Origin: JBPOFM01 sp038259855
GTDB taxonomy: Bacteria > Bacteroidota > Bacteroidia > Flavobacteriales > Flavobacteriaceae
Direction: 5' to 3'
DNA: 7,747 nt
NCBI GenBank assembly: GCA_038259855.1
Contig: JBBSOJ010000155.1
Coordinates: 1 to 7,747, forward strand
Below the pieces are notes generated by a model, which did not search any database, was not told the origin of the DNA, and worked only from the letters and a program-made list of their open reading frames with translations. The position numbers were made by a program, and so were the translations under genes. Of this stretch, positions 5,876 through 7,747 are shown in pieces. Within the stretch, counting starts at the first letter, position 1, and each line of letters starts with the position of its first letter.

Positions 5876-6028
5876 TCAATCCAAAGCATTCTTCGTCACA
5901 AAAACGCGCCAACCGATGATCGCCATTTGAAATTTGCTCGCTTTTGATAAATCCAATTGTTTTTTAGAGTAGCTAGGTAGCACTGATTTGTTGAACTGTG
6001 CCAATAGTTTGAAAAATGATTTCTTCAT
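5876..6028 (-). CDS. Conserved small basic flavobacterial protein (50 aa), function unknown
   Basis: The 50-residue product begins MKKSFFKLLAQFNKSVLPSY, continues through KKQLDLSKASKFQMAIIGWR and ends VFVTKNALD. I recall near-identical short proteins in many Flavobacteriia, sometimes labelled 'SsrA-binding protein'; the sequence is far too short for SmpB, so that label should not be copied. It is strongly basic with an amphipathic N-terminus and no signal peptide. The exact TAnnTTTG box at 6033-6040 lies only 4 nt before the ATG, so the message is probably leaderless. It is divergent from the endonuclease gene. Its reality rests on that promoter and on family recall; no function can be given. 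Confidence 0.75.
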   Translation of the reverse strand: MKKSFFKLLAQFNKSVLPSYSKKQLDLSKASKFQMAIIGWRVFVTKNALD

Positions 6029-6032
6029 ATCA

Positions 6033-6040
6033 CAAAGTTA
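6033..6040 (-). promoter_or_regulatory. -7 promoter box of the 50-aa gene
   Basis: The minus strand reads TAACTTTG, an exact TAnnTTTG match. Only TGAT separates it from the ATG at 6028, so transcription should start at or next to the start codon. Confidence 0.6.
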
Positions 6041-6068
6041 ACGAAAGAAGTTGTATGTTAGTTTAAGG

Positions 6069-6086
6069 ATTTCATAATGATGAAAT
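6069..6086. repeat. Inverted repeat in the divergent endonuclease region
   Basis: ATTTCAT-AATG-ATGAAAT has 7-bp arms and a 4-nt spacer. It sits between the divergent starts at 6028 and 6132, so it could serve as an operator for either gene. It is A/T-rich, and chance occurrence is possible. Confidence 0.3.
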
Positions 6087-6131
6087 TACGATCATTTAGA
6101 TGGCTTTATTTTAGTTAAACTACAATGTAAG

Positions 6132-7747
6132 ATGAATAAATTCATAGGGTGTTTTGTGTTTGTTTTGATGGTTCAGTCAACTTTTTGTCAAGTATTGCGC
6201 ATCAATGAATTGGACTGCGATACATTTACAACTGAAAGCAATAGCGATAATAATGAATTTATTGAATTGAAATCACAAACTCCAAATTTTTCTTTGGATG
6301 GTTATGTAGTGGTGTTTTTCAATGGCTCTAACTCTGGTGGTAACATGAGTTATTTGGCCTTGGATCTAGATGGATTTGAAACTGATATTAATGGATTGTT
6401 GCTCATAGGAAGCGCTAATGTATCGCCATCTCCACAATATCTTATACCTACTAACATCATTCAAAATGGTGTCGATGCCGTGGCCATTTATCAAGCTGAT
6501 GACATTGACTTTGAAGAACCAGTTCTAGCCTATGTAGATGACACGTTAATCGATGTTTTGTTGTATCGGACCACTCAAAATGATGGCACTGGACTCATCC
6601 CGCTATTTTCTGCATTTAATCCTGACATTCAAATTATCTCGGAAGGTGGTAGTAATAATTCCAATTCCATTCAACTTGACAATGGCAATAATGACGTTGG
6701 TTATCTAATTCAAACGCCAACACCAAGAATTCTAAATGATGGCAGCGGTATTATTCTAAACGGGATCTCTATAACCATCGCACAGGTGATGTATAACGAA
6801 GGTGATACGTTTGACATTATACTGACATCTGAAGAAAGCGTCAGTTCTGACCTCACATTTACACTCGGTCTTGATAACGGAACGTTCAATAGTGATGATT
6901 TTTCAGGAACTACTACCATCACCATATCAAGTGGTACAAATACGGCTACTACAAGTATCACAGTGCTGGACGATTTGCTAGATGAAGGCGATGAGGTGAT
7001 GCAAATTCAATTACTAGATTTACCGCCTACCTTTTCAGCGATAAATAATAATTTACGTGTCCGAGTGGTTGATAATGATTTTACCACAGCTGCTTTTGGA
7101 ACTCCTATAAACCCTAGTTATGGCATAGTTACAAGTACCCAGCCCGAAGGTTACTATGATAGTATTGATGGTTTGGCAGATTTTGAATTGCGAGATGCCA
7201 TCCAAGAGATCATCGCAGAAGAAGGCGTCGTGAGAGCGCAAACGTATACCGATGTGATCGATATTCTCTATGAAGCTGACCAAAACCCTCTCAATAGTAA
7301 TGAAGTGTGGCTTGTGTATAAGGAAGTCGGCAGACCAAAATTAGATTATCAATTCAATTCAATAAGTACAGGAAAATGGAATCGGGAGCACACATATCCT
7401 CGTTCAAGAGGTGGGTTTTATAGCATCGAAATAGACGAGATCAGCGATGGCAAGGAGATTTTTTGGAATACAACAGCCGACTCTTTGCGACACGGAAACT
7501 CTGATGCTCACGCTTTACGCGCTGCTGATGGCCCAGAAAATAGTTCGAGAGGAAACCAGTTTTATGGTCAATATAATGGACCGGTGGGTACGCTCGGCAG
7601 TTTTAAAGGCGATGTCGCAAGAAGTGTTTTGTATATGGCGCTTCGCTATACAGATTTGCAGGTTGTAAATGGTTTTCCGGAGGGCAATGTTGGGCAATTT
7701 GGTGACTTGGCAACCATTTTGGAATGGCACAGAAATGATCCGCCAGA
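6132..7747 (+). CDS. Secreted endonuclease I family nuclease with lamin-tail-like and Calx-beta-like domains (3' end outside window)
   Basis: The frame is open from ATG 6132 to the right edge (538 codons seen). Residues 1-20 are a signal peptide (...VQSTFCQ). Residues 21 to about 200 look like a lamin-tail-type domain (INELDCDT at 24-31, NEFIEL at 41-46). About 213-312 form a Calx-beta-like module (EGDTFDIIL from 223, DEGDEV at 284-289). From about 340 an endonuclease I domain follows: GYYDSIDGLADFELRDAI, the catalytic-type WNREHTYPRSRGG with His420, SDAHALRAAD with His460, NSSRGN at 470-475 and GDVARSVLYMALRY from 493. Such enzymes cut DNA and RNA outside the cell, supplying nutrients or degrading extracellular DNA. 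In related Bacteroidota they usually end in a type IX secretion signal, which would lie beyond the window. No strong -7 box is seen; TATTTTAG at 6107-6114 is a weak candidate. Confidence 0.88.
   Translation, partial: MNKFIGCFVFVLMVQSTFCQVLRINELDCDTFTTESNSDNNEFIELKSQTPNFSLDGYVVVFFNGSNSGGNMSYLALDLDGFETDINGLLLIGSANVSPSPQYLIPTNIIQNGVDAVAIYQADDIDFEEPVLAYVDDTLIDVLLYRTTQNDGTGLIPLFSAFNPDIQIISEGGSNNSNSIQLDNGNNDVGYLIQTPTPRILNDGSGIILNGISITIAQVMYNEGDTFDIILTSEESVSSDLTFTLGLDNGTFNSDDFSGTTTITISSGTNTATTSITVLDDLLDEGDEVMQIQLLDLPPTFSAINNNLRVRVVDNDFTTAAFGTPINPSYGIVTSTQPEGYYDSIDGLADFELRDAIQEIIAEEGVVRAQTYTDVIDILYEADQNPLNSNEVWLVYKEVGRPKLDYQFNSISTGKWNREHTYPRSRGGFYSIEIDEISDGKEIFWNTTADSLRHGNSDAHALRAADGPENSSRGNQFYGQYNGPVGTLGSFKGDVARSVLYMALRYTDLQVVNGFPEGNVGQFGDLATILEWHRNDPP

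Noticed and set aside
6710..7730. Minus-strand frames (83, 76 and 71 codons) and a 73-codon plus frame at 7447
   Set aside because: All lie within the open endonuclease I frame, which shows the signal peptide and ordered domains; these are out-of-frame or antisense readings.

Overview
This AT-rich window looks like chromosomal DNA from a member of the Bacteroidota, most likely a marine or soil Flavobacteriia. The evidence is several promoters of the Bacteroidota form TAnnTTTG, the absence of Shine-Dalgarno sequences, a small protein of a type I associate with Flavobacteriia (MKKSFFKLLA...), and a secreted multidomain endonuclease I. No tRNA, rRNA, CRISPR array, insertion sequence or phage gene was seen.

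Left part (1-2868), a divergent sulfur module. On the minus strand, reading leftward, lie an unrecognised 120-aa exported or anchored protein (TTG start), a DoxX-family membrane protein, an exported DsrE-like protein and a lipoprotein of the 5'-nucleotidase/SoxB-like metallophosphatase superfamily that runs off the left edge. The last three are tightly packed (20-nt overlap, then a 2-nt gap). On the plus strand are the two halves of a split YeeE/YedE (TsuA-like) sulfur-compound transporter. The 350-bp gap between the two arms carries two nearly identical 17-bp palindromes, GGTAAC-N4-GTTACAG. One faces each arm, and each sits exactly 20 nt upstream of a TAnnTTTG-like box. This is the geometry of a Crp/Fnr-type class II activator site and suggests that both arms form one regulon. 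It is the most interesting observation in the window. By inference the module takes up and handles thiosulfate or a related reduced sulfur species.

Middle part (2869-5754). A perfect 32-bp palindrome acts as a likely bidirectional terminator between the transporter operon and a convergent Ohr/OsmC peroxidase gene. Next comes a full-length dsbD (thiol:disulfide interchange protein) on the minus strand, with its own -7 box and an inverted repeat just upstream. An 11-bp direct repeat resembling a Pho box lies between ohr and dsbD. Ohr and DsbD both use reactive cysteines and sit beside the sulfur module, but they appear to be separate transcription units.

Right part (5755-7747). A 50-aa conserved flavobacterial protein, apparently leaderless, is divergent from a secreted endonuclease I with an N-terminal lamin-tail-like domain and a Calx-beta-like domain. 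The endonuclease gene runs off the right edge.
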